NCBI RefSeq assembly: GCF_051014445.1
Contig: NW_027488366.1
Location: forward strand, 26,058,001 to 26,122,000
Reading direction: 5' to 3'
DNA length: 64,000 nt
From: Colletes latitarsis
Lineage: Eukaryota; Arthropoda; Insecta; Hymenoptera; Colletidae
The notes under the pieces are model-generated. The model was not told the origin of the DNA. It worked only from the letters and a program-made list of their open reading frames with translations, and ran no database searches. Positions 39,601 through 54,817 of the stretch are shown here, piece by piece. The position numbers and the translations under genes are program-made. Each line of letters starts with the position of its first letter. The first letter of the stretch is position 1.

Positions 39601-41020
39601 TTACTACGTGACCCAAATCAGAAAAAGCCCAGGATCTGGCAAACAAGTATGCGAAAAATGCAAAAGTATGAGCCAGATGATTGCAAGTACTAGAACTAAC
39701 CCAGACATAACCGGCGTTATCCTCTAAAATATTAATCGGAACCCGGTTTAATTGACTGTTTCGGTGTGGTACCACATTACTGCGTAAGCCAAATCAGAAA
39801 AAGCCCAGGACCTGGCCAACAAGTATGCGAGAAGTGCGAAAGCAAGAGGATGATGATTGCAATTATCAGACGTAACCCAGACCTAACCGGTGTTATCCTC
39901 AAAAATATTAATCGCAACCAGGTTTAATCGCCTGTTTCGGCGTGGTGCCACATTACTACGTGATCCAAACTAGAAAAAGCCCAGGTTCTGGCCATTCAAG
40001 TATGCGAAAAATGCGAAAGTATGAGACAGATGGTTGCTAATACCAGACCTAACCCAGACATAACCGGCGTTATCCTCTAAAATAATAATCGCAACCAGGT
40101 TTAATTGACAGTTTCGGTGTGATACCACACTTCTACGTAATCCAAACCAGAAAAAACCCAGGATCTGGCCAAGAAGTATGCGAAGAATGCGAAAGGATGA
40201 GACAGATGATGGCAAATACCAGACCTTACCCAGACATAACCGGCGTTTTCCACTAAAATATTAATCGCAACCAGGTTTAATTGACAGTTTCGGTGTGGTA
40301 CCACATTACTACGTAATCCAAACCGGAAAAGACCCAGGATCTGGCCAACAGGTATGCGAAAAATGCGAACGAATGAGCCAGATGATTGCAAATACCAGGA
40401 ATAACCCAGACATAACCGGCGTTGTCCTCTAAAATATTAATCGCAACCAGGTTTAATTGACAGTTTCGGTGTGGTACCACATTACTACGTGATCCAAACC
40501 AGAAAAATCCCAGGATCTGGCCAACAAGTATGCGAAAAATGCGTAACTATGAGATAGATGATGGCAAATACCAGACCTAACACAAACCGAACCGTCGTTG
40601 TTTTCTAAAATATTAATCGGAACCAGGTTTAATTGACTGTTTCAGAGTGGTACCACATTACCGCGTGATCCAAACCGGAAAAAACCCAGTATCTCGCCAA
40701 CAAGAATGCAAAACATGCGAACGAATGAGCCAGATGATTGTGAATACCAGAAATAACCCAGCCATAACCGGCGTTGTCCTCTAAAATATTAATCGCAACC
40801 AGATTTAATTGACAGATTCGGTGTGGTACCACATTTTTATGTAATCCAAACCAGAAAAAGACCCAGTATCTGTCCAACAAGTATGCGAAGAATGCGAAAG
40901 TATGAGCCAGATGATGGCAAATACCAGAACTAACACAGACATAACAGCCGTTATCCTCTAAAATATAAATCGCAACCAGGTTTAATTGACTGTTTGGGTG
41001 TGCTACCACATTACAATGTG

Positions 41021-42212
41021 ATCCAACCCGGAAAAAACCCAGGATCTGGCCAACAAGTATGCGAAGAGTGCGAAAGTATGACTCAGATGATGTCAAATAC
41101 CAGACCTAACCCAGCCATAACTGGCGTTATCCTCTAAAATATTAATCCGAACCAGGTTCAATTGACAGTTTCAGTGTGGTGCCACATTACTACGTAACCC
41201 AAACCGGAAAAAACCCAGGATCTGGCCATTCAAGTATGCGAAAATTGCGAAAGTATGAGCCAGATGATTCCAAATACCACAACTAACCCAGACATAACCA
41301 GCGTTATCCTCTAAAATATTAATCGGAAACAGGATTAATTGACTGTTCCAGTGTGGTACCACATTTCTACGTGATCCAAATCAGCAAAAGCACTGGATCT
41401 GGCCAACTAGTATGCGAAAAATGCGAAAGTATGAGCTAGATGAGGGCAAATAGCACAACTAACACAGACATAAGCGGCGTTATCCTCTAAAATATAAATC
41501 GCAACCAGATTTAATTGACAGTTTCGGTGTGGTACCACATTACTACATAATCCAAACCGGAAAAAACCCAGGTTCTGGTCAACCAGTATGCGAAAAATGC
41601 GAAAGTATGAGCTAGATGATGGCAAATACCAGGCCTAACCCAGACACAACCGGTGTTTCCCCCTATAATATTGATCGAAACCAGCTTTAATTGACTGTTT
41701 CGGTGTGGTATCACATTTTTATGTAATCCAAACCAGAAAAAGACCCAGGATCTGGCCAACAAGTATGCGAAGAGTGCGAAAGTATGAGTCAGATGATGGC
41801 AACTACCAGACCTAACCCAGATATAACTGGCGTTATCCTCTAAAATATTAATCGGAAACAGGATTAATTGACTGTTCCAGTGTGGTACCACATTACTACG
41901 TGATCCAACCCGGAAAAAACCCAGGATCTGGCCAACAAGTATGCGAAGAGTGCGAAAGTATGAGTCAGATGATGGCAGATACCAGACCTAACCCAGACAT
42001 AACTGGCGTTATCCTCTAAAATATTAATCCGAACCAGGTTCAATTGACAGTTTCAGTGTGGTGCCACATTACTACGTAACCCAAACCGGAAAAAACCCAG
42101 GATCTGGCCATTCAAGTATGCAAAAATTGCGAAAGTATGAGCCAGATGATTCCAAATACCACAACTAACCCAGACATAACCAGCGTTATCCTCTAAAATA
42201 TTAATCGGAACC
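41021..42212. repeat. 882-bp (5-monomer) duplication in the B block
   Basis: Roughly 300 bp starting at the ATCCAACCCGG variant at 41,021 recurs at 41,903. It has the same unusual run of variants: ATATTAATCCGAACC, GTAACCCAAACCGG and CAAATACCACAAC. The offset is 882 bp (5 x 176 + 2). Confidence 0.75.
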
Positions 42213-45200
42213 AGGAATAATAAACTTTTTCGGTGTGGTACCACAATACTACGTGTTCCAAACCAGAAAGAACCCAGGATCTGGCCAACAAGTATGCGAA
42301 AAATGCGAAAGTACGAGCTAGATGATGGAAAATACCAGACCTAACCCAGACATAACCGGGGTTATACTCTAAAATATTAATCGGAACCTGGCTTAATTGA
42401 CTGTTCCAGTGTGGTACCACATTACTACGTGATCCAAAAAAGCAAAATCCCAGGAACTGGCCAACAAGTATGCGAAAAATGCGAAAGTATGAGCTAGGTG
42501 GCGGCAAATAGCAGGCCTAACCCAGTCATAACCGGCGTTATCCTCTAAAATATTAATCGGAACCAAGTTTAATTGACTGCTACAGTGTGGTACCTCGTTA
42601 CTACGTGACCCAAACCAGAAAGAACCCAGGATCTGGCCAACAGGTAAGCGAAAAATGCGAAAGTATGAGCCAGATGATTGCAAATACTAGAACTAACCCA
42701 GACATAACCGGCGTTATCCTCTAAAATATTAATCAGAACCAGGTTTAATTGACTGGTTCGGTGTGGTACCATATTACTGCGTAATCCAAATCAGAAAAAG
42801 CCCAGGATCTGGCCAACAAGTATGCGAAAAATGCGAAAGTATGAGCTACATGATGGCAAATAGCAGACCTAACCCAGACATAACTGGTGTTATCCTCAAA
42901 AATATTAATCGCGACCAGGTTTAATCGCCTGTTTCCGTGTGGTACCACATTTCTACGTGATCCAAATCAGCAAAAGCCTAGGATCTGGCCAACAAGAATG
43001 CGAAAAATGCGAAAGTATGAGCTAGATGATGGCAAATACCAGACCTAACCAAGACATAACCGCCGTTATCCTCTAAAATATTAATCGTAACCAAGTTTAG
43101 TTGATTGCTTCGGTGTGGTAGCACATTACTACGTGATCCAAATCAGCATAAGCCCAGGATCTGGCCAACAAGTATGCGAAAAATGCGAAAGTATGAGGTA
43201 GATGATGGCAAATACCAGACCTAACCCAGACATAACCGCCGTTATCCTCTAAAATATTAATCGTAACCAAGTTTAATTGACTGCTACAGTGTGGTACCTC
43301 GTTACTACGTGACCCAAACCAGAAAAAACCCATGATCTGGCCAACAAGTATGCGAAGAATGCGAAAGTATGAGTCAGATGATGGCAAATACCAGACCTAA
43401 CCCAGACATAACCGGTGTTATCCTCTAAAATATTAATCGGAACCAGGTTTAATTGACTGGTTCGGTGTGGTACCACATTACTGCCTAATCCAAACCAGAA
43501 AGAACCCAGGATCTGGCCAACAAGTATGCGAAAAATGCGAAAGTATGAGCTAGATGATGGCAAATACCAGACCTAACCCAGACATAACCGCCGTGAACCT
43601 CTAAAATATTGACCGAAACCAGCATTAATTGACTGTTACGGTTTGGTACCACATTCCTACGTGATCCAAATCAGCAAGAGTCCAGGATCTGGCCAACAAG
43701 TATGCGAAAAATGCGAAAGTATGAGTCAGATGATGGCAAATACGAGAACTAACCCAGACATAACCGGTATTTCCCCCTAAAATATTAATCGTAACCAAGT
43801 TTAATTGACTGCTTCGGTGTGGTACCACGTTACTACGTGATCCAAATCAGGAAAAGCCCGGGATCCGCCAACAAGTATGCGAAAAATGCGAAAGTATGAG
43901 GTAGATGATGGCAAATACCAGGCCTAACCCAGACACAACCGGTGTTTCCCCCTAAAATATTAATCGTAACCAAGTTTAATTGACTACTTCGGTGTGGTAC
44001 CACGTTACTACGTGACCCAAATCAGGAAAAGCCCAGGATCTGGCCAACAAGTATGCGAAAAATGCGATAGTATGAGGCAGATGACTGCAAATACCAGACT
44101 TAACACAAACCTAACCGTCGTTGTTCTCTAAAATATTAATCGGAACCAGGCTTAATTGACTATTTCAGTGTGGTACCACATTACAACGTGATCCAAACCG
44201 GAAAAAACCCAGGATCGGGCCAACAAGAATGCAAAACATGCGAAAGTATGAGGCAGATGATTACAAGTACCAGGCCTAACACAGACACAACCGGTGTTTC
44301 CCCCTATAATATTGATCGAAACAAGCTCTAATTGACTATTTCAGTGTGGTACCACATTACTACGTGATCCAAATCAGCAAGAGCTAAGGATCTGGCCAAT
44401 AGGTATGCGAAAGATGCGAAAGTATAAGTCAGATGATGGCAAATACGAGAACTAACCCAGACATAACCGGTATTTCCCCCTAAAATATTAATCGTAACCA
44501 AGTTTAATTGACTGCTTCGGTGTGGTACCACGTTACTACGTGATCCAAATCAGGAAAAGCCCAGGATCTGGCCAACAAGTATGCGAAAAAAGCGAAAGTA
44601 TGAGCTAGATGATGGCAAATACCAGACCTAACCCAGACATAACCGCCGTTATCCTCTAAAATATAAAACGCAACCAGGTTTAATTGACTGTTTCGGTGTG
44701 GTACCACATTACTATGTGATCAAAACCAGAAAAAACCAAGGATCTGGCCAACAGGTATACGAAAAATGCGAAAGTATGAGCGAGATGATGGCAAATACCA
44801 GACCTAACCCAGACATAACCGCTGTTATCCTCTAAAATATTAATCGGAACCAGGCTTAATTGACTGTTTCGGTGTGGTGCCACATTACTACGTGATCCAA
44901 TCTAAAAAAAGCCCGGGTTCTGGCCATTCAAGTATGCGAAAAATGCGAAAGTATGAGCTAGATGGTGGCAAATACCAGACCTAACCCAGACGTAACCGGC
45001 GTTATCCTCAAAAATATTAATCGGAACCAGGTATAATTGTCTGTCTGTGTAGTACCACATTACTACGAGATCCAAATCAGAAAAAGCCCAGGATCTGGCC
45101 ATTCAACTATGTGAAAAATGCGAAAGTATGAGCCAGATGATCGCAAATACGAGAACTAACCCAGACATAACCGGCGTTTTCCTCTAAACTTTTAATCGGA

Positions 45201-45229
45201 ACCCGGTTTAATTGACTGTTTCGGTGTGG

Positions 45230-47941
45230 TACCACATTACTATGTAATCCAATCCAGAAAAAACCCAGGATCTAGACAACAAATATGCGACAAATGCGAA
45301 AGTGTGAGTCAGATGATTGGAAATACCAGACCTAACCCAGACATAACCGGCGTTATCCTCTAAAATATTAATCGGAACCAGGTTTAATTGACTGTTTCGG
45401 TGTGGTGCCACATTACTACGTGATCCAATCTAAAAAAACCCAGGTTCTGGCCATTCAAGTATGCGAAAAATGCGAAAGTATGAGCTAGATGATGGCAAAT
45501 ACCAGACCTAACCCAGACATAACCGGCGTAATCCTCTAAAATATTAATCGGAACCAGGATTAATTGACTGTACCTGTGTGGTACCACATTAATACGTGAT
45601 ACAAATCAGAAAAAGCCCAGGATCTGGCCAACAAGTATGCGAAAAATGCGAAAGCAAGAGGAAGATAATTGCAATTACCAGACGGAGCCCATACCTAACC
45701 GGCGATATCCCCTAAAATATTGATCGAATACAGGTAGAATTGACTATTTCATTGTGGCACCACATTAGTACGTGATCCTAACCAGTAAAAAACCCAGGAT
45801 CTGGCCAACAAGAATGCAAAAAATGCGAAAGTATGAGTCAGATGAAGGCAAATACCAGACCTAACCCAGACATAACCGGTGTTTCCTCCTAAAATATTGA
45901 TCGAAGCCAGCTTCAATTGACTGCTTCGGTGTGGTACCACGTTACTACGTGACCCAAATCAACAAAAGCCCAGGATCTGGCCAACAAGCACGCGAAAAAT
46001 GCGAATGTATGAGTCAGATGATTGCGAATACCAGACCTAACACAAACCTAACCGGCGTTGTTCTCTAAAATATTAATCGGAACCAGGTTTAATTGACTGT
46101 TTCGGTGTGGTGCCACATTACTACGTGATCCAAATCAGGAGAAGCCCGGGATCTGGCCAACAAGTATTCGAAAAATGCGAAAGTATGAGCTAGATGATGG
46201 CAAATACCAGACCTAACCCAGACGTAACCGGCGTTATCCTCTAAAATATTAATCGGAACCAGGTTTAATTGACTGTTTCGGTGTGGTGCCACATTACTAC
46301 GTTATCCAATCTAAAAAAAGCCCAGGTTCTGGCCATTCAAGTATGCGAAAAATGCGAAAGTATGAGCTAGATGATGGCAAATACCAGACCTAACCCAGAC
46401 ATAACCGGCGTTATCCTCTAAAATATTAATCGGAACCAGGTTTAATAGACAGTTTCAGTGTAGTACCACATTACTACGTGATCCGAATCAGAAAAAGCCC
46501 AGGATCTGGCCATTCAAGTCTAACCAGGTATAATTGTCAGTCTCAGTGTAGTACCACATTACTACGAGATCCAAGTCAGAAAATGCCCAGGATCTGGCCA
46601 TTCAACTATGCGAAAAATGCGAAAGTATGAGCCAGATGATTGCAAATACGAGAACTAACCCAGACATAACCGGTATTTCCCCCTAAAATATTAATCGTAA
46701 CCAAGTTTAATTGACTGCTTCGGTGTGGTACCACGTTACTACGTGACCCAAATCAACAAAAGCCCAGGATCTGGCCAACAAGCACGCGAAAAATGCGAAT
46801 GTATGAGTCAGATAATTGCAAATACCAGACCTAACGCAGACGTAACCGGCGTTATTCTCCAAACTATTAATCGCAACCAGGTTTAGTAGACTGTTTCGTT
46901 GTGGTACCAGATTACTATGTAATCCAATCCAGAAAAAACCCGGGATCAAGACAACAAATATGCGACAAATGCGAAAGTGTGAGTCAGATGATTGCAAATA
47001 CCAGACCTAACGCAGACGTAACCGGCGTTATTCTCTAAACTATTAATCGCAACCAGGTTTAGTTGACTGTTTCGTTGTGGTACCACATTACTATGTAATC
47101 CAATCCAGAAAAAACCCAGGATCTAGACAACAAATATGCGACAAATGCGAAAGTGTGAGTCAGATGATTGCAAATACCAGGCCTAACCCAGACATAACCG
47201 GCGTTATCCTCTAAAATATTAATCGGAACCAGGTTTAATTGACTGTTTCGGTGTGGTGCCACATTACTACGTGATCCAATCTAAAAAAACCCAGGTTCTG
47301 GCCATTCAAGTATGCGAAAAATGCGAAAGTATGAGCTAGATGATGGCAAATACCAGACCTAACCCAGACATAACCGGCGTTATCCTCTAAAATATTAATC
47401 GGAACCAGGATTAATTGACTGTACCTGTGTGGTACCACATTAATACGTGATACAAATCAGAAAAAGCCCAGGATCTGGCCAACAAGTATGCGAAAAATGC
47501 GAAAGCAAGAGGAAGATAATTGCAATTACCAGACGGAGCCCATACCTAACCGGCGATATCCCCTAAAATATTGATCGAATACAGGTAGAATTGACTATTT
47601 CATTGTGGCACCACATTAGTACGTGATCCTAACCAGTAAAAAACCCAGGATCTGGCCAACAAGAATGCAAAAAATGCGAAAGTATGAGTCAGATGATGGC
47701 AAATACCAGACCTAACCCAGACATAACCGGTGTTTCCTCCTAAAATATTGATCGAAGCCAGCTTCAATTGACTGCTTCGGTGTGGTACCACGTTACTACG
47801 TGACCCAAATCAACAAAAGCCCAGGATCTGGCCAACAAGCACGCGAAAAATGCGAATGTATGAGTCAGATGATTGCAAATACCAGACCTAACACAAACCT
47901 AACCGGCGTTGTTCTCTAAAATATTAATCGGAACCAGGCTT
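45230..47941. repeat. 1,851-bp-offset duplication (10.5 monomers) in the B block
   Basis: About 860 bp at 45,230-46,090 recurs at 47,081-47,941. Shared rare variants include CTAGACAACAAATATGCG, AAAGCAAGAGGAAG, CAGACGGAGCCC, ATACAGGTAGAATTG and CATTAGTACGTG. The offset is not a whole number of monomers because an 88-bp half monomer lies between the copies (46,502-46,589). Confidence 0.85.
46502..46589. repeat. Half-length (88-bp) satellite monomer
   Basis: Successive GGATCTGGCC boxes are 88 bp apart here (46,502 and 46,590), exactly half of the usual 176. The internal junction runs from CCATTCAAGT into CTAACCAGGTATAATTG, so the middle of the monomer is missing. A second unit with almost the same junction occurs at 53,994. 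Confidence 0.88.
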
Positions 47942-50694
47942 AATTGACTATTTCAGTGTGGTACCACATTACAACGTGATCCTAACCGGAAAAAACCCAG
48001 GATCGGGCCAACAAGAATGCAAAACATGCGAAAGTATGAGGTAGGTGATGGCAAATACCAGACCTAACATAGACATAACCGCCGTTATCCTCTAAAATAT
48101 AAATCGCAACCAGGTTTAATTGACTGTTTCGGTTTTGTACCACATTACTATGTGATCACAACCAGAAAAAACCACGGATCTGGCCAACAAGAATGCATAA
48201 AATGCGAAAGTATGAGGTAGATGATGGCAAATACCAGACCTAACCCAGGCATAACCGGTGTTTCCTCCTAAAATATAGATCGAAGCCAGCTTCAATTGAC
48301 TGTTTCGGTTTGGTACCACATTACTACGTGATCCAAATCAGCAAGAGCCCGGGATCTGGCCAACAAGTATGCGAAAAATGCGATAGTATGAGGCAGATGA
48401 TTGCAAATACCAGACCTAACACAAACCTAACCGGCGTTGTTCTCTAAAATATTAATCGGAACCAGTCTTAATTGACTATTTCAGTGTGGTACAACATTAC
48501 AACGTGATCCAAACCGGAAAAACCCAGGATCTGGCCAACAAAGAATGCAAAACATGCGAAAGTATGAGGCAGATGATGGCAAATACCAGACCTGACCCAG
48601 ACATAACCGGCGTTATCTTCTAAAATATTAATCGGAACCAGGTTTAATTGACTTTTTCGGTGTAGTACCACATTACTACGTGATCCAAATCAGGAAAAGC
48701 CCAGGATCTGGCCAACAAGTATGCGAAGATTGCAAAACTATGAGCCAGATGATCGCAAATACGAGAACTATCCCAGACACAACCGGTGTTTCCCCCTATA
48801 ATATTGATCGAAACCTGCATTAATTGACTGTTTCGGTTAGGTACCACATTACTACGTGATCCAAATCTGCAAGAGCCCGGTATCTGGCCATTCAAATATG
48901 CGAAAAATGCAAAAGTATGAGCCAGATAATTGCAAATACCAGAACTAACCCCGACATAACCGGAGTTATCCTCTATAATATTAATCGTAACCAAGTTTAA
49001 TTGACTGCTTCGGTGTGGTACCATGTTACTACGTAATCCAAACCAGAAAACTCCAAGAATCTGGCCAACAAGTATGCGAAGATTGCAAAACTATGAGTCA
49101 GATGATGGCAAATACCAGACCTTACCCAGACATAACCGGTGTTTCCCCCTAAAATATTGATCGATACGAGCTTTAATTGACTGTTTCGGTTTGGTACCAC
49201 ATTACTACGTGAAGCAAATCAGCAAGAGCCCAGAACCTGGCCAACAAGTATTGCGAAAAATGCGAAAGTATGAGCTAGATGATGGCAAATACCAGACCTA
49301 ACCCAGACATAACCGGCGTTATCCTCTAAACTATTAATCGGAGCCCGGTTTAATTGACCCCTTCAGTGTAGTACCACATTACTACGTGATCCAAATGAGG
49401 AAAAGCCCGGCATCTGGCCAACATGTTTACGAAAAATGCGAAAGTATGAGCTAGATGATGGCAAATACCAGACCTAACCCAGACATAACCGGCGTTATCC
49501 TGCAAAATATTAATCGGAACCAGGTTTAATTGACAGTTTCGGTGTGGTACCACATTACTACGTGATCCAAACCAGAAAAAACCCAGGATCTAGACAACAA
49601 ATATGCGACAAATGCGAAAGTGTGAGATAGATGATGGCTAACACCAGACCTAACCCAGACATAACCGGTGTTTCCCCCTAAAATATTGATCGATACGAGC
49701 TTTAATTGACTGTTTCGGCTTGGTACCACATTACTACGTGATCCAAATCAGCAAGAGCCCGGGATCTGGCCAAGAAGTATGCGAAAAATGCGATAGTATG
49801 AGGCAGATGATTGCAAATACCAGACCTAACACAAACCTAACCGGCGTTGTTCTCTAAAATATTAATCGGAACCAGGCTTAATTGACTATTTCAGTGTGGT
49901 ACCACATTACAACGTGATCCAAACCGGAAAAAAACCCAGGATCTGGCCAACAAGAATGCAAAACATGCGAAAGTATGAGGCAGATGATGGCAAATACCAG
50001 ACCTAACCCAGACATAACCGGCGTTATCCTCCAAAATATTAAACGGAACCAGGTTTAATTGACAGATTCGGTGTGGTACCACATTACTACGTGATCCAAA
50101 CCAGAAAAAAACCCAGGATCTGCCCACCAAGTATGCGAAAAATGCGAAAGTATGAGCCAGATGATCGCAAATACGAGAACTAACCCAGACATAACCGGTG
50201 TTTCCCCCTGAAATATTGATCGAAACCAGCTTTAATTGACTGTTTCGGTTTGGTACCACATTACTACGTGAACCCAATCAGCAAGAGCCCAGGATCTGGC
50301 CAACAAGTATGCGAAAAGTGCGAAAGTGTGAACTAGATAATTGCAAATACGAGAACTAGCCCAGACATAACCGGCGTTATCCTCGAAAATATCAATCGGA
50401 ACACGGTTTAATTGACTGGTTCGGTGTGGTACCACATTACTGCTTAATCCAAACCTGAAAAAACCCAGGATCTGGCCAACAAGTATGCGAGAAATGCGAA
50501 AGCAAGAGGATGATGATTGCAAATACCAGACCTAACCCAGACATAACCGCCGTTATCCTCTAAAATATTAATCGTAACCAAGTTTAGTTGATTGCTTCGG
50601 TGTGGTAGCACATTACTACATGATCCAAATCAGCATAAGCCCAGGATCTGGCCAACAAGAATGCGAAAAATGCGAAACTATGAGCTAGATGATG

Positions 50695-51608
50695 GCAAAT
50701 ACCAGACCTAACCCAGACATAACCGCCGTTATCCTCTATAATATTAATCGGAACCAGGGTTAATTGACTATTTCAGTGTGGTACCACATTACAACGTGAT
50801 CCAAACCGGAAAAAACCCAGGATCTGGCTAACAAGAATGCAAAACATGCGAAAGTATGAGGAAGATGATGGCAAATACCAGACCTAACCCAGACATAACC
50901 GCCGTTATCCTCTAAAATATTAATCGGAACCAGGGTTAATTGACTGTTTCGGTGTGGCGCCACATTACTGCGTGATCCAAATCAGAAAAAGCCCAGGATA
51001 TTGCCAACAAGTATGCGAAAAATGCGAAAGTATGAGCTAGATGATGGCAAATACCAGACCTAACCCAGACATAACCGCCGTTATCCTCTAAAATATAAAT
51101 TGCAACCAGGTTTAATTGACTGTTTCGGTGTGGTACCACATTACTATGTCATCCAAACCAGAAAAAACCCAGGATCTGGCCAACAAGAAAGCATAAAATG
51201 CGAAAGTATGAGGTAGATGATGGCAAATACCAGACCTAACCCAGACATAACCGCCGTTATCCTCTATAATATTAATCGGAACCAGGGTTAATTGACTATT
51301 TCAGTGTGGTACCACATTACAACGTGATCCAAACCGGAAAAAACCCAGGATCTGGCCAACAAGAATGCAAAACATGCGAAAGTATGAGGAAGATGATGGC
51401 AAATACCAGACCTAACCCAGACATAACCGCCGTTATCCTCTAAAATATTAATCGGAACCAGGGTTAATTGACTGTTTCGGTGTGGCGCCACATTACTGCG
51501 TGATCCAAATCAGAAAAAGCCCAGGATATTGCCAACAAGTATGCGAAAAATGCGAAAGTATGAGCTAGATGATGGCAAATACCAGACCTAACCCAGACAT
51601 AACCGCCG
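50695..51608. repeat. 528-bp (3-monomer) tandem duplication in the B block
   Basis: The stretch at about 50,695-51,080 recurs at 51,223-51,608. It shares CTCTATAATATTAATC, CCAGGGTTAATTG, GTGGCGCCACATTACTGCG and CCCAGGATATTGCC, with only scattered differences. The offset is exactly 3 x 176. Confidence 0.85.
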
Positions 51609-53993
51609 CTATCCTCTAAAATGTTAATCGGAACCAGGCTTAATTGACTGTTTCGGTGTGGTGCCACATTACTACCTGATCCAATCTAAGAAAAGCCCAG
51701 GTTCTGTCCATTCAAGTATGCGAAAAATGCGAAAGTATGAGCTAGATGATGGCAAATACCAGACCTAACCCAGACATAACCGGCGTTATCCTCTAAAATA
51801 TTAATCGGAACCAGGTTTAAATGACTGTTTCGGTGTGGTGCCACATTACTACGTTATCCCATCTAAAAAAAGCCCAGGTTCTGGCCATTCAAGTATGCGA
51901 AAAATGCGAAAGTATGAGCTAGATGATGGCAAATACCAGACCTAACCCAGACATAACCGGCGTTATCCTCTAAAATATTAATCGGAACCAGGTTTAATAG
52001 ACAGTTTCAGTGTAGTACAACATTACTACGTGATCCAATCTAAGAAAAGCCCAGGCTCTGGCCATTCAAGTATGCGAAAAATGCGAGAGTATGAGCTAGA
52101 TGATTGCAAATACCAGACCTAACCCAGGCATAACCGGCGTTATCCTCTAAAATATTAATCGGAACCAGGTTTAATTGACCCCTGCAGTGTGGTACCACAT
52201 TACTACGTGATCCAATCTAAGAAAAGCCCAGGCTCTGGCCATTCAACTATGCGAAAAATGCGAAAGTATGATCCAGATGATAGCAAATACGAGAACTAAC
52301 CCAGACATAACCGGTGTTTCCCCCTAAAATATTGATCGAAACCAGCTTTAATTGACTGTTTCGGTTTGGTACCACATTACTCCGTGATCCAAATCAGCAA
52401 GAGCCCAGGATCTGGCCAACAAGTATGCGAAAAGTGCGAAAGTGTGAACTAGATGATTGCAAATACGAGAACTAACCCAGACATAACCGGCGTTATCCTC
52501 GAAAATATCAATCGGAAACAGGATTCATTGACTGTTCCAGTGTGGTACCACATTACTACGTGATCCAAACCGGAAAAACCCTGGATCTGGCCAACAAGTA
52601 TGCGAAAATTGCGAAAGTATGAGCCAGATGATTGCAAATACCAGAACTAACCCAGACATAACCAGCGTTATCCTCTAAAATATTAATCGGAACCAGGTTT
52701 AATAATCTTTTTCGGTGTGGTACCACAATACTACGTGATCCAAACCAGAAAAAACCCAGGGTCTGGCCAACAAGTATGCGAAAAATGCGAAAGTATGAGA
52801 TAGATGATGGCAAACACCAGACCTAACCCAGACATAACCAGCGTTATCCTCTAAAATATTAATCGGAACCAGGTTTAACTGACCCCTTCAGTGTGGTACC
52901 ACATTACTACGTGATCCAAAAAAGCAAAATGCCAGGATCTGGCCAACAGGAATGCGAAAAATGCGAAAGTATCAGCTAGATGATGGCAAATAAAAGACCT
53001 AACCCAGACATAACCGGCGTTATCCTCTAAACTATTAATCGGAACCAGGTTTAATTGCCTGTTCCAGTGTGGTACCACATTACTGCGTGATCCAAATCAG
53101 AAAAAGCCCAGGATCTGGCCATTCAAGTATGCGAAAAATGCAAAAGTATGAGTCAGATGATTGCAAATACCAGACCTAACCCAGACATAACCGCCGTTAT
53201 CCTCTAAAATAATAATCGTAACCAAGTTTAGTTGATTGCTTCGGTGTGGTAGCACATTACTACGTGATCCAAATCAGCATAAGCCCAGGATCTGGCCAAC
53301 AAGAATGCGAAAAATGCAAAAGTATGAGTCAGATGATTGCAATTACCAGACCTATCCCAGACATAACCGCCGTTATCCTCTAAAATATTAATCGTAACCA
53401 AGTTTAGTTGATTGCTTCGGTGTGGTAGCACATTACTACGTGATCCAATCCAGAAAAAACCCAGGACCTGGCCAACAAGTATGCGAAAAATGCGAAAGTA
53501 TGAGCTAGATGATGGCAAATACCAGACCTAACCCAGACATAACCGCCGTTATCCTTTAAAATATTAATCGGAACCAGGCTTAATTGACTGTTTCGGTGTG
53601 GTGCCACATTACTACGTGATCCAATCTAAAAGAAGCCCAGGTTCTGGCCATTCAAGTATGCGAAAAATGTGAAAGTATGAGCTAGATGATGGCAAATACC
53701 AGACCTAACCCAGACATAACCGGCGTTATCCTCTAAAATATTAATCGGAACCAGGTTTAATAGACAGTTTCAGTGTAGTACCACATTACTACGTGATCCA
53801 ATCTAAGAAAAGCCCAGGCTCTGGCCATTCAGGTATGCGAAAAATGCGAAAGTATGAGCTAGATGAATGCAAATTCCAGACCTAACCCAGGCATAACCGG
53901 CGTTATCCTCTAAAATATTAATCGGAACCAGGTATAATTGTCTGTCTCAGTGTAGTACCACATTACTACGAGATCCGAAACGGAAAAAGCCCA

Positions 53994-54081
53994 GGATCTG
54001 GCCATTCAAGGCTAACCAGGTATAATTGTCTGTCTCAGTGTAGTACCACATTACTACGAGATCCAAGTCAGAAAAAGCCCA
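53994..54081. repeat. Second half-length (88-bp) satellite monomer
   Basis: GGATCTGGCC boxes are 88 bp apart (53,994 and 54,082). The junction CCATTCAAGGCTAACCAGG differs by one base from that at 46,502, suggesting one ancestral deletion later copied along the array. The related segment near 59,160-59,240 is full length at this point. Confidence 0.88.
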
Positions 54082-54817
54082 GGATCTGGCCATTCAACTA
54101 TGCGAAAAATGCGAAAGTATGAGCCAGATGATTGCAAATACGAGAACTAACCCAGACATAACCGGTATTTCCCCCTAAAATATTAATCGTAACCAAGTTC
54201 AATTGACTGCTTCGGTGTGGTACCACGTTACTACGTGATCCAAATCAACAAAAGCCCAGGATCTGGCCAACAAGCACGCGAAAAATGCGAAGGTATGAGT
54301 CAGATGATTGCAAATACCAGACCTAACCCGCACGTAACCGGCGTTATCCTCTAAAATATTAATCGCAACCAGGTTTAGTTGACTGTTTCGGTGTGGTACC
54401 ACATTACTATGTAATCCAATCCAGAAAAAACCCAGGATCTAGACAGCAAATATGCGACAAATCCGAAAGTGTGAGTCAGATGATTGCAAATACCGGACCT
54501 AACCCAGACATAACCGCCGTTATCCTCTAAAATATTAATCGGAACCAGGGTTAATTGACTGTTTCGGTGTGGCGCCACATTCCTACGTGATCCAAATCAG
54601 AAAAAGCCCAGGATATGGCCATTAAGTATGCGAAAAATGCGAAAGTATGAGCTAGATGATGGAAAATACCAGACCTAACCCAGACATAACCGCCGTTATC
54701 CTGTAAAATATAAATTGCAACCAGGTTTAATTGACTGTTTCGGTGTGGTACCACATTACTATGTCATCCAAACCAGAAAAAACCCAGGATCTGGCCAACA
54801 AGAATGCATAAAATGCG

